From: Takakia lepidozioides
Taxonomy: Eukaryota > Streptophyta > Takakiopsida > Takakiales > Takakiaceae
DNA: 64,000 bases
Direction of reading: 5' to 3'
Assembly (NCBI GenBank): GCA_030704615.1
Contig: CM060732.1
Location: 77,853,053-77,917,052, forward strand
In this document: piece after piece, positions 21,864-32,711 of the stretch
Numbering within the stretch: the stretch's first letter is position 1
Layout of the letters: each line of letters opens with the position of its first letter
Program-made: the position numbers and the translations under genes
The notes under the pieces: generated by a model
Database searches by the model: none
Seen by the model: the letters and a program-made list of their open reading frames with translations, nothing else
What the model was told of the DNA's origin: nothing

Positions 21864-23264
21864 TCAACGCTTCTTCCGCTTTTGAGGTCGCCCTTCGAAA
21901 GCTGCAACCGCCTCGGATGCGTTTCCCATTTCTGAGGCACGCACCCAAGATGCCTCCACATGATGATAGCCCTTCCATTTGACGAGATACTCCGTTTCTC
22001 GGTTCCTGAACCTCCTCGACTTAAGTATTGCCTCCACCTCGTACTCAGGTTCATTTTCATGATCCAACAGCATAGGTGGCGGACGCAACACTTGATGCCG
22101 ATTCGGACGCGCTTCATCTTTGAAGTAAGGCTTCAAAAGGGAGACATGGAATACTGGGTGCACCTTGCTGTTTGCCGGCAGCTCCAATTCATACACATCC
22201 TCATTCATAACCTTCCGAATGCGAAAGGGTCCCGCATACGGAGGTACGAACTTCGGACTCACTTCCGGAGGTAGTCGGAAATTCTTGATGTTCAACCAGA
22301 CCTCTGTGCCTGCCTCAAACTTCACTTCCCTCCGCTTCCGATTCGCCTGCCTTTCATACCGTTTCCTAGCTTTGGCAATATTGTACTTTGCGAGCTTCAA
22401 CAAACGCTCGCGTTCTTCCAGTACCGCCGCTACTGCCGGTTCCTCAACGTCCTGGGCGGCCCAACTTGTCGGCACCAGAGGTGCTTTTCCATAGACCAAT
22501 ACGAAAGGGGAAACTCCCGTTGCGGAGTGTTCTGTGTTATTATAACAGAACTCTGCCGCGTCTAAGTGTTCCATCCAGTCTGATTGGTCTGCCGACACGT
22601 AATTCCGCAAGAATTGCTTCACTACGGAATTCACTCTTTCCGTTTGGCCGTCCGTCGTAGGTCGGAAGGCGGTGCTCATCTTCAGCCTCGTCCCCATCTT
22701 CTTCCAAAGTGTCCTCCAAAATTTACTCGTAAACTTTGGATCGCGGTCCGAGACAATATCCTTCGGGACTCCATGATGCTTTAAGACGTGGGCGAAGTAA
22801 AGTCGCCCTGTCTCCTGCGCCGTTGCCGTCTCCTTGGTGGGGATGAAATGGCCCATTTTACTGAACCTATCCACCACCACCATGATTGCATCGAATCCTT
22901 TTGACAGCGGCATAGCAGTCATGAAATCCATCGAGACGCTTTCCCAAGTCCCCTCTGGAATCGGCAAGGGTTGTAACAGCCCCGCTTGCTTTTTGTACTC
23001 GCTCCGGTTTTGTTGGCATGTGGTGCATGTCTTGACATACTCCTCTGCCTCCTCCCTCAGTTTGGGCCAGAAATACTCTTTCTTCAAGAGTGCCGCAGTG
23101 CGCTTGGCTCCGCCGTGGCCCGCAAGCGGGCTATCATGGCATTCTCTCAAGAGGCTATCTCTGATCCCTCCCTTCGGCACGTAGAGACGCTTTTGCTTAT
23201 ACCGGAGCAGTCCATTTTGCAAGTGGAACTGCGATTTAACCCCCATCCTCAAGTCCTGCATCAC
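21864..23264 (-). pseudogene. Integrase with C-terminal chromodomain (chromovirus)
   Basis: A 466-residue open frame, intact in itself but out of frame with upstream pol. The zinc domain has H..H in CHDSPLAGHGG and CTTCQQN. The catalytic core has the first Asp in SMDFMTAMPLS, the second in IVSDRDPKFTS, and the Glu in TTDGQTERVNSVV. A GPF-like segment (PYAGPFRIRKV) and the chromodomain (YEVEAILKSRRFRNRETEYLVKW.., near 22010) follow. The chromodomain in related elements directs insertion to chromatin with particular histone marks. The end is rich in Lys/Arg. Confidence 0.92.
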
Positions 23265-23650
23265 GGACTTTGCCAGCTCATCCTTCCGGCAAGCCTTCCG
23301 GATCTTCCTTTGGAGTGCCGTCTCGCCCTGTACACCAACAGGAGCTGCTGCTTTCTACTTAAAGCATCGGCCACCACATTGTCCCGTCCCGGTTTGTACT
23401 GGATATCCACGTCGAACACCGCCAAAGTATCTTGCCACCTAAGTTGTTTTGGGGACAACTTGGGCTGCGTGGCAAAATACTTCACTGTGACATTGTCCGT
23501 GAACACCTTCACTGGGTTGGAACCAACATAGTGGCGCCAAAGCTCGAGGCAATGCACCACCGCCTTCATCTCTTTTTCGTGCGTCGGCCACCGTCGCTCC
23601 ACTTCATTCAGTTTCTTACTTTCGTAAGCCACTGGACGTCCATCTTGCAT
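23261..23650 (-). pseudogene. RNase H of the chromovirus
   Basis: The frame starts at MQDGRPVAYESKKLNEVERRWPTHEKEMKAVVHCLELW and includes TDNVTVKYF and the tether-like GRDNVVADALSRK. A frameshift separates it from RT (23751) and another from integrase. Motif order is typical Ty3. Confidence 0.9.
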
Positions 23651-23750
23651 AAGTACACCCCCAATCGCGAAGTCCGACGCATCTGTATGAATCTCAAATG
23701 GACGATCGAACTACGGGATTTCAAGACTGGAGCTTCCGCCATCCGCTGCT

Positions 23751-24937
23751 TCAATTCAGCAAAACTTGGCCACAAAATGTGTTCCATACCCAGACTTTGG
23801 ATTTACACAGAAGGTCCGACAGCGGCCCCGCGATCTTGGCGAAATTTCTCACGTACTTCCGGTAATAGGAGGCGAGTCCTAGGAAGGATCGCACTCCCGG
23901 GACCGAAGTCGGAGGCTCCCAGTCCAAGATCGCCCTCACCTTTCTGTCATCCATTTTGATCCCATCCTGTGTAATCACATGCCCCAAGAACTCCACTTTC
24001 GTGACCCCGAATTCGCACTTTGAAGCTTTGGCATACAGCTTCCCTTCTCGCAATTTTTGGAACACCCTTTTGAGGTGCTCCAGGTGCTCCTCCTTTGTTT
24101 TCGAGTACACCAAGATGTCGTCGATGTACACGATCACAAAGTCATCCAACCACTCTTGAAAAAGGCTGTTCATCAGCGTGCTAAATGTCGCTGGTGCATT
24201 GGTGAGCCCAAAAGGCATCACCAAGAACTCATATGAACCATACCTTGTCCTGCACGCGGTCTTCTCCTCATCTCCTTCCGCCACCCGAATTTGATGATAG
24301 CCGGAGCGCAAGTCGATCCGGCTGAAATACTTCGCTCCTGCCAACCGATCGAAGAGGTCGTCGATCCTTGGCAAAGGGTACCGGTTTTTGATAGTCACCT
24401 TATTCAGAGCCCTGTAATCGACACACATCCGCAGCGTCCCATCCTTCTTGTCTGCGAATAGCACCGGGGCTCCGTAAGGTGACTTACTCGGCCGGATGTA
24501 CCCCTTTGACATTAGATCCTTGAGTTTAGTCTTCAGCTCGACCAACTCCCTGTGGTTCAACCGGTAGGGTGCCTTGGCAGGCGGTTCCGTTCCGGTATCA
24601 CCTCAATCTTGTGGTCAACTCCTCTTCGCGGTGGCAAGCCGCTTGGTAAATCCTCCGGCATCACATCCTGGTATTTCTCCAAAATCCCCTTGATCCAATC
24701 TGGGCTCGGCTCCCCATCGCCTTCTCCCTTCACTTCTCTAATGTAAAGCAAAAACTGGGGTTCGTGTGCCTCCTCCACGGCCCACTCCCTTGCTGACAGA
24801 AGGTTTATTCGCCCTCCCACGGATTTGGGCGTTTCCGACACTCGTAAAACCTCGCCACCATTCCCACATGGCAGCGTGACTACTCTCTTGCGGCCATCTA
24901 TGACCGCTCCGGATTTGCTCAAAAATGTCATCCCCAA
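23751..24937 (-). pseudogene. Protease end and reverse transcriptase of the chromovirus
   Basis: ORF 24937-24557 holds the protease second half (ILGMTFLSKSGAVID as GMTFLSKSGAVIDGRKR) and the PR-RT linker ending [13 protein letters not shown] 24560-23751 continues with [31 protein letters not shown], the catalytic [10 protein letters not shown], and the thumb [19 protein letters not shown]. The two frames meet near 24557 with a small shift. Confidence 0.92.
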
Positions 24938-26418
24938 AATGAGATCTACTCCATCGATCTGCAGATGGTGAAGTTCTCACGTCCCTCCCAACTCCCCAGT
25001 TGAAGAGGAAGATCAAACGCCAACCTTGTCGCCAACTGTGGTTCTCCTTTGGCAGAACGCACCTCAATAGAGGCCCCACGTCACTTGTCGGGAGTCCCAG
25101 CTTTTGTGCCATTGCCGGTGTCATGAAGGAGTGCGACGCTTCTGTGTCCACCAACAACGACACATTAGTTCCGAATATTATCCCATCCACGAACAATAAT
25201 TGACTCCCTTTTCGTAAGGCGCCAGTTTCCTGATACAACTCACAAGAAAATTTGCCTACCTTGCAAGTCCTGGCGACCACCGCTTCCACCAAGCGACTGA
25301 TGGTATCTTCCGACAGCTCCGTGGTCGCCCGAGTCATGTTCAATTGCCGGGGCTTCGTGCACTTCTTGGCCATGTGCCCGGGCTCCCCGCAATTGAAACA
25401 CACTCCATCAAAGGTCGCCTTCTGTCCGCCATAAGCCGCTCCACCCGCTTTTCCTTTCGAAGCACCGGGTGCCGCCTTGACGTGTGAAGGCCCTCCCTTC
25501 GATTTCCACGTGCCATTGTCGCCGCGTGGCCTATCCCACTTCGTTTCCGGTCGGAAGGAGTCACCTTCCCGCCGGGTCTTCTTGTGGTTCAGCTCCGTAC
25601 GACCTTGTCTCTCACCCCTAGGGACATCCGAGAAACATTCAGCCCTCTCAATTGCCTCGTTCAAAGTCTTGGGTGGCTTCTCCTCCAACTTCCGCCTAGC
25701 CCATGGGGCCAGTCCCGCCACAAAGTTGAAGACCATTTCTGGTTCTGCCATGTCCGCGACTTCGAGCAACAGCACATTGAAAGCCTGGACATACCCCGAA
25801 TGTCATCTGTTTGCTTCAAATTCCTCATCTTGTCCCGGGCAAGCCAGGACGCGTTGAGGGGCACAAACTGTCTCTTCATCAATTCCTTGAACCCACTCCA
25901 GTTCAAGGTTTCCGGGCTTGGACCTCGGTCGTGAAGGCGTTTCTGCCACCATTGTTGAGCATAGCCCCTCAAATAGGTGGGAGCCACTTCCACCCGATCC
26001 TCGTCACTCAACTTGGCCGCCCGGAAGTACTGCTCTAGCTCCAGGAGCCAGGTGTTGAGTGCCTTCCGATTTCGGACGCCCTCGAAGGTGCCGGGTTCCT
26101 TAGGCTTCACCTTAAACTTTGCCTTAGTGGAAGTGGCATTAGCCGCCTTCAACACGTCTTTCAACGTCCCGCCAAACTGCGCCAACAACCCTTCCCAAAA
26201 GGCTGCCGGCATGGGAGGCATCTCTTGGTTTGTCGGAGCTCTCAAGGATTCCTCGGGCTCCGACTCCTCGGATTCCTCCCGCTCTTGAGCGGCCTCGTTT
26301 TCGGAAACATGCATCGCTTCCTCAAACGGCCGCCTCGGTGACACGTCGCCCCCATCGGGCTCACCGGGATCATCATCTTTTGGGCCATTCCGCTTTTGCT
26401 TCGGCTTGCCCGACCCCA
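24738..26418 (-). pseudogene. Gag with one zinc knuckle, and protease start (chromovirus)
   Basis: The likely start is ATG at 26416-26418 (MGSGKPKQKRN), after the LTR and primer site. Capsid sequence (GTFEGVRNRKALNTWLLELEQYF) runs to about 25800, then shifts into ORF 25775-24738. That ORF holds RKLEEKPPKTLNEAIERAE, one CCHC knuckle CFNCGEPGHMAKKC and the protease box LVDTEASHSFM. In the last motif the usual Gly of DTGAS is Glu, a change that would inactivate a retropepsin. Confidence 0.88.
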
Positions 26419-26460
26419 TGATGAGGCCAATCCCAAGGACGATCGCGTACTGAACTCTAA

Positions 26461-26472
26461 GCTCTGATACCA
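26461..26472 (-). other. Primer-binding site (initiator-Met tRNA)
   Basis: Minus-strand TGGTATCAGAGC, two bases inside the 5' LTR edge. It matches the plant initiator-Met tRNA 3' end used by many plant LTR elements. Confidence 0.92.
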
Positions 26473-26474
26473 AG

Positions 26475-27113
26475 TGTCGCGCACCTCCCTTCGGTAAGCT
26501 CCCCTTCAAGTCATAGTTACTCGCTTTGATGCGCGCGCCTGACTCCCAACCTGGCCGTCGGGCCAACTTGTTGGTAGATGGCAGTCCGGAACAGCTCCCC
26601 ACTCTTTGGTCGCTTTCCGGCTCGCTCGCTTACTCACTAGTTTTTGGTCACCAACGGGCTTGCACCGTTCTCGGGGTTACTACTCCCTATATATACTTCT
26701 GTAGCTGTCCGCGGGGGTTTCACAACCAGCCATGCCATTTTATGGCAAACCACCACGAAAACTCTCGACTCCCGGTGATGAGTCGCGGTGAGTCTTGGCC
26801 CGCTCACCACGGCCCCTATGGACCGTGATGAGTCCCAAGACTCCCCACGACTCCCACCACGAGGTCTCCGCCCCCATGGTGAGTCCTATGCCACCCCCAC
26901 TAAGTCCCACTAAGCTACCACCACCCCTTGTGGAGCCACCCCCACCGCAACCCGGTGTGCGGGGCTCCACCTAGTGAGCGCCTCCGCCTCCTTGAGTGCC
27001 TTGGGCACTCAAGGGTGCTTCAGCCCCCATACCTATCGCTGCCGCTGCCCCCACCACAGAGGCAGCCCCTCATGTGTCCCGACCCCCTGCCCTCAAGGCA
27101 AAGGGCCGCGACA
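26475..27113 (-). repeat. 5' LTR of the chromovirus
   Basis: 639 bp, ends TGTCGCG..CGCGACA. Almost identical to 20234-20957 apart from the 85-bp deletion. Confidence 0.95.
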
Positions 27114-27118
27114 CAGGT
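27114..27118 (+). repeat. Target-site duplication, right copy (CAGGT)
   Basis: Second copy of CAGGT, directly outside the right LTR. The RING-gene frame resumes after it. Confidence 0.95.
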
Positions 27119-29180
27119 CTTGCACGAACTTGCATTTCCAGCATAGGACGAATGAGGTGCATTGCATATTGTGGGGTTAACCTCTCGTAAAGGGTCAAAT
27201 CTCGTACACCTTGGCAGCCATGTTGTACTTGGAGGTCATACTCTTGCGTCTAGTGAATTGGCAAACTACTAGTAGGAGGAACGCAAGGTTGCTATACGAT
27301 TTGGAGTACATCCCGGACACGTTCGGAATACAACCGGCTGCAACATTAGAGGAACAACTGGCGGAAAGAGACCAGCGAATCAGGACCCTGCAGGACCGAC
27401 TAGACTGGCAAACACTGCGCATAGCCGAGTTGGAAGTTACATTGCAAGACATGTCTCCAAACAATGAAGGCACTGTTGTCCACAATGAGGATCGAACAAA
27501 CGTCGTGGACATGGATGCGGAGTTTGCGATGCCCGATCGCAATATTGACCTCATCATTCAGGAAGTTACGGACGTCCTTGACCCTGTGGCCGATGAAACC
27601 ATGGTTGAGGAATAGCGAATTGCGGATGAGAGAAGGAGGAAAGGAAAAGAACCAGTACTGAAACCAGGGAATGCTCAAGGGTCGCCATTCAATCGGAGAT
27701 GAACCCGATATTAGATGTCGACCGCGTTACAAAGGAGCGGGACACTGCCATGGCAACTGCATGGCGCTTGTCCAAAACGCTGGAGATTCAGGCATGGGTC
27801 CTATTGAATAGCGATTGGGAGAATTGGGTACAATGGGCGATCCATTTGGCCTCCAGAGAAGCACGGGTAGAGCAGGCACTGTCAGGCTTGCAACGTGTCG
27901 CACGCATGTCGAACCGTAGCGTGGATAGCATTTATGCCAACATGCGAAGGTATAACGATCTCCAAATCGCATCAAGCGTGTTCGCCGGGTATACCAATTG
28001 GGTAGATGTGGATTCTATGTTCGATCAATATGAGCACAGAATTACGGGGTTGAATAGAAGCATAAACTGGGAATTGGAGATAGAGGAAGAGTGAGACACC
28101 ACAAGAAGGATGACCAGCCACATCAATAAGGCCCAGAGGGAGGAGATACCACGAGGCGTTTTGCTGTCATGGATATCAGATGGCACAGTTTGTTCGATGT
28201 GTAGGAATCCATACGGCCCAGAGGGATGTCATGTGCTTGGATCATGTGGACATATGTTCCATCTCACATGTCTTATCCCGCAAGCCTTGCGGACGAGCGC
28301 TTGCCCAAAATGCCGTACACCAATCCATCGTCGTTTCTATGAGCTAGGGGGCTTGGAGGATCGGATGCCCATAGGTTTTGAATACAATCGACACAATCTC
28401 CCATTGGATGGACTACCATACACATTTCTGAATTGTGTGCATTGGGGCAAGAACTTGGTATGGGATGCAGACAGAGAGATGCATGGCATACATGCCGAAA
28501 ACCCGGCATACATCAGAGATCCCCAGTATTTCTGGGTCACATCTGATTGGGAGATAACCATACGTGCGGGAGGTATTCGAAATTGGTGGGAGAGAGAGCA
28601 GTTTTGCCGCAATTTGGGAGGGCATTGGAGTCAAAGAAGGTCCAGGTTTATCCGGCTCCCACAGGTTCCATGGGTGCCGGAGGAGAACAAATTGTATGAC
28701 CGACAACCGATTGGGAGACATTTGTTGCTGTCCGAACTAGAAGATGCTATAATATGTCAATGTCGAATGAATGATGCGTACAAGGCGGCTTATCGTCGAA
28801 ACGACACAATGATTAGGGACAGGGCCCGCGAGAGGCAGTTGGAAAGTTTCAAAAGTACCATAAAGGCAGTTGTAGAGAAATGGAGGCGATTATGGACAGA
28901 CCGTTATCATCGTGTTTCGGGGGCTGTATTGCCGGATGTGGACGGCCTCATTGCCGATTTGCATGCAGCCCGAGCACTTGTTCTCGATCCACCTCCGTCA
29001 CGTCGTGAGAGTGAAGAAGAAAGTCAACTTTTGCCGCGAAGTAGGCGGATGCAGGCCAGAATTGATCACATGCCATTGGGCCCCTCATTGACCACGAGAT
29101 CACGGTCGCAAATTCTGGCAATTGGCAGTGCAAATCAGGCTACAACATCAAATTCCACATCCTCGGACAGTGACGACTAG
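27119..29180 (+). pseudogene. Coiled-coil / RING-H2 protein, 3' part
   Basis: The frame continues from the 5' part, with TAA at 27178-27180, through a Leu/Gln/Glu-rich coiled coil (EEQLAERDQRIRTLQDRLDWQ, near 27345-27420) to TAG 27613-27615. A frameshift near 27690 leads to ORF 27699-28094, helical with many Trp and Arg, ending in TGA 28092-28094. The same frame goes on from 28110 to 29180 and carries the RING: CSMC..CGHMFHLTC..CPKC at about 28194-28320, a C3H2C3 pattern. A Trp-rich middle and a Ser/Asp-rich tail follow. RING-H2 proteins are usually ubiquitin ligases. Whether the host or the transposon used it is unknown. All breaks but one are in-frame stops. Confidence 0.75.
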
Positions 29181-29629
29181 GCTTTCAATGACTGGCAACA
29201 TAGTACATATACAATATGCATTTTTGTTGTACCTTGAATATTGTTGGAAAACACAGTGATGGCATTCCGCCAAGTTTGTATATCACCAGTTTTGTTAATA
29301 CACAATGCACATGTGCGGCACCTGCCAATTTCAATTGCATGAGCAGTGTTTTCTTCACATTTACACTCGTGTGATGGGGAAAAAGTAGTTCACCCTGTCA
29401 ACAAATTTACAATGGTGTCATATTTGGTCATGACGTGTATGTGGGTATTTGCAATGAACTCCGAAAGCTGGAGAACAAGAAAAATTGATGTTAACAAATA
29501 AGTTATAACGAGTTACGAATGGTCATCTTCCAAACAAATTTCGCCTGGTCCCTGTGTATTTCATAATCATTTCGCAAAATCTATGATCTTTCTACAAACA
29601 TACCCACAAAGTTCTCAAAGCACAAAATA
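29181..29629. other. 3' flank of the RING gene; no gene seen
   Basis: AT-rich sequence with no clear ORF, repeat or polyadenylation signal. Confidence 0.4.
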
Positions 29630-29990
29630 ATTTCGATTGATCTCATATTACACTGGGACATATCAGAGGGTACATTGAACACACTGGCCAAGTTTCAAAG
29701 CGAACGAAAATCATTTGGATGGGCAACCATCCGTTGGCCCATTGAACGAATTTCGATTGATCTCATATTACTCTGGGGCCTCTTACATGGCACATTGAGC
29801 ATAATGACCAAGTCTCAAAGCGAACCAAAATCATTTCGATGGCCAACCATCCGTTGAGCCATCGAATGAATTTCGATTGATCTGATATTAGTTCGGGACC
29901 TGTGAGAGGGTGTCTGGAACGTGCTGGCAAAGTTTGGAAGCTAACAAAAATGATTTGGATGGGCAACCATCCATTCACCCGTTGAATGTA
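29630..29990 (+). repeat. 120-bp satellite, block 1
   Basis: ATTTCGATTGATC starts at 29630, 29750 and 29870, exactly 120 bp apart, each followed by TCAAAGCGAAC and GGGCAACCATCCGTTG words. A diverged unit follows at about 29990. Since 120 is a multiple of three, the same reading frame stays open over units and gives 60-residue ORFs that I do not count as genes. Confidence 0.95.
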
Positions 29991-30648
29991 TTATGTTGGA
30001 GCTGATATTGCTTTGGGACCTGTTGGACTGTGTTTCGCGTGCTCATGATTGTTTTCTCATTCTGTTTTTGAATGGGGCGTGTAATGTAGCCATATGCAAC
30101 GTGCGTGCCAAATTTGGGAGCGATCAAAATTTATTTGGACCCAAAACCAAAGTTTTTCCCCTGTTTTGTACTCCAAACTTGATTTGTGTTCTACTTCATG
30201 TACTCTTCATAGAAAGTTCTGCAATAGTGAGCGAAGAGAACACTTGTTTTTTGGGGCACTTTTGATTGGTCCAAATTTTGGCGGGGGAGTAGCCTTGAGA
30301 TGCTGGAAGCCACAGAACAAAATTGAGCCAAAAACAAAATCGATATGTGCCAGAAACCCCCACTGAAAGGCAATGCAAACCTATTTATTGGCTTAAAATA
30401 AATTTAAATTCAATCAAATTGTGGAATGGCTTGAGGGGGGAGCGCGTTGATGGGGAGACAAATTATTTTTTCGTCTGTTGTGTCTCCGCACATGTGTGCG
30501 ACACATGTTCAAGCACATACGGGCAAAAGAGGGGCTTCAACCACATCCGTTCAATGGGTGCAATAGCCGTGCACGCATTGCAGGATTTTTTTTTCGCATT
30601 GAACAAAAACCAGATGACAAGTGAACGCCTCATTGGACAATCGAACGA
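29991..30648. other. Sequence between the two satellite blocks; no gene seen
   Basis: Degenerate satellite-like words occur at the left (TTGGGAGCGATCAAAATTTATTTGG). The rest has short ORFs without motifs. Confidence 0.4.
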
Positions 30649-31010
30649 ATTTCGATTGATTTCGTATTACACTGGGATGTATCAGAGGGTACATTGAACA
30701 CACTGGCCAAGTTTCAAAGCGAACGAAAATCATTTGGATGGGCAACCATCCGTTGGCCCATTGAACGAATTTCGATTGATCTCATATTACTCTGGGGCCT
30801 CTTACATGGCACATTGAACATAGTGGCCAAGTCTCAAAGTGAACCAAAATCATTTCGATGGCCAACCATCCGTTGAGCCATCGAATGAATTTCGATTGAT
30901 CTGATATTAGTCCGGGACCTGATACATGGTATGTTGAACATAGTGGCAAAGATTGAAAGCAAACGAATATCATTTGGATGGGCAACCATTCAATCGCCCA
31001 TTGAATGAAT
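30649..31010 (+). repeat. 120-bp satellite, block 2
   Basis: The unit starts recur at 30649, 30769 and 30889 with the same 120-bp period. The first unit pair is nearly identical to block 1 (offset 1019 bp), suggesting a later segmental duplication. Confidence 0.95.
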
Positions 31011-31069
31011 GGGGTTTCGTCTTCGATTATACTGGGACCTGTTACATGGTATGCCCTTTGAAGCTCTTT

Positions 31070-31360
31070 TTGTAGTGTCTCCTGCCTCGTAATGCGCACC
31101 CATATCCACTGTATCCAATATGTTAATATTCTCCACCTGGAACAGATCCACATATGTGTGCAAAAATCCTTAAAAAACAAATTACCATCTCAACTTTTAT
31201 AAGCCTCATCCCCAGCTTCCAGTTTTGATGGTCATTTATTTTTTTAAGTTATATACGCATGTGTGGATATGTTCCAGATGGAAGATATTAGCATTGGAAA
31301 AATACGAGTTGGAGAAGCACCTCATTACGAAGCAAGAAACATTACAGAAGACCTCAGCAT
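31070..31360. repeat. Quasi-palindrome A
   Basis: The reverse complement of about 31070-31160 aligns with about 31250-31360 (shared GGATCTGTTCCAGGTGGA / GGATATGTTCCAGATGGA and CATTACGARGCARGA), roughly 75% alike by eye, around an 85-bp loop. Confidence 0.7.
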
Positions 31361-31639
31361 GTTGAACATCTGGATGAAGAACCTTGCCCATCGTCGCTTC
31401 AAAGTTCTAGCGCTTCTGAAATGATCACATGTTTATTGGTGGAAGCAGATCTCGTATGCAACATTGATCTCGTACCCATCGAAAACTCCAGTAGGCCACA
31501 TGGAACGGTTCATGTGATACATTTTCACAAATGCGATGTGATACATTTGTGAAATGGTATCACATCAACTGGTTAATGTGGCCAATGCACGTCTTCCGCA
31601 CCATGGCGGAAATGTTCGCCACTTGAAAGCACAAACACA

Positions 31640-32060
31640 AATAATCCGTGCAAACAATCTCAAGAATCATATGTACTGCAAGGTGTTTCATACTGCCGAT
31701 GTTCATGTAGCAAAATTATTTAGGAATCGTTTTGCTACTCCCATGCCAACAACATCAAGTCCACTGCGACTGCCATATTCTGAATTCCATATCAGCCACC
31801 ACGGACATGAAACCAGGAACTTCGTACAAAATCTCCAATTCATTCAATTTATGGTGGACCATGGCTGCAGCCTTCAAGCTAGCCAGGGTGGCTGATACGT
31901 CCATTTGAACATGACAGTCTCAAAGGACGTTGGCATGGGAATAGCAAAAAGAGTACTACAGAATTCAGCTAGAGGAACAACAATAGCATGAAACACCTTA
32001 CCGTAAATATGATTGTTGACATTGGTTGTGACAGCTCCAATCAATATAGAACTCGCACCA
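31640..32060. repeat. Quasi-palindrome B
   Basis: About 31640-31805 aligns with the reverse complement of about 31885-32060. Shared words are AAGGTGTTTCAT, TTTTGCTAYTCCCATGCCAAC and TATCAGCCACC. Both arms translate to similar peptides (NHMYCKVFH / NHIYGKVFH, FATPMPT / FAIPMPT), so they may descend from coding sequence. Confidence 0.75.
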
Positions 32061-32084
32061 TCAGTTGCGCTCCAACAGCAGTAT

Positions 32085-32640
32085 CGGTCCCCCGAGTAAA
32101 TAAAATTCCGTTATAAATAATAAATTGTATACGCTTGAACCTCACAAATGTCATTTCAACAAAACCAACCGTGTATTGTGGTACTGTTTGTAACTGCGAA
32201 TGTTTCAATGTTTCTGACAGGGTACTGAGAAAATGATATATTGGATCCATAGGAGTTGGACAACAAACGTTCCATATCTCATTCAACTGTGCGATACTAC
32301 CATGAGTGGCATGGATAAAAAAATAATAGGTGTACATGCGACCTCCGCACGTTTAAGTAGAGACCTAGTATCAAACGTTCGGAGGTCGTATGTGCACCTA
32401 TTACTTTCCGATCCATGCCTCTCATGGTAGTGTCGCACAATTGAATGAGAGGAGACGTTTGTTGTCTAACTCCTATGGAACTAATACATCGTTTTCTCAT
32501 AACCCTATCCGAAACCTTGGAACATTACAAATATAAACAGTGAGCCAGTACACAAACCATTTATGTTGCGATGACAGGTGCCAGGGTCGAGTATATGCAA
32601 TGTAGTATTTACAATGTGACTTTATTTATTACATGTACGA
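32085..32640. repeat. Quasi-palindrome C (long foldback)
   Basis: Arms 32085-32354 and 32373-32640 around an 18-nt loop. The inner 110 bp pair at about 85-90% by eye (GGAGTTGGACAACAAACG / GGAGTTAGACAACAAACG, ACTACCATGAGWGGCATGGAT); the outer parts are weaker. Such a transcript would fold into a long hairpin. It lies just 3' of the kinase-like gene. Confidence 0.85.
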
Positions 32641-32711
32641 TCAAAATTGAGTTATTTCTTCATAAAAGAACCATTGTACCGCCATAAATGTCATATCTAC
32701 GAGACTATGGT

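Larger units (their letters stand above)
20234..27113 (-). mobile_element. Chromovirus-type Ty3 retrotransposon, nearly complete
   Basis: A 6880-bp element with two LTRs (20234-20957 and 26475-27113), termini TGTCGCG/CGCGACA, a 5-bp target duplication CAGGT, an initiator-Met tRNA primer site, and gag, protease, RT, RNase H and integrase with a chromodomain, all on the minus strand. I count about eight substitutions in the 639 aligned LTR bases plus one 85-bp indel, so the insertion is recent compared with its surroundings. Several frameshifts already break the coding region. Confidence 0.95.

Noticed and set aside
29675-30876. Two 60-residue ORFs with near-identical sequence
   Set aside because: They are the translation of the 120-bp satellite and have stops at every third unit; no start context or homology.
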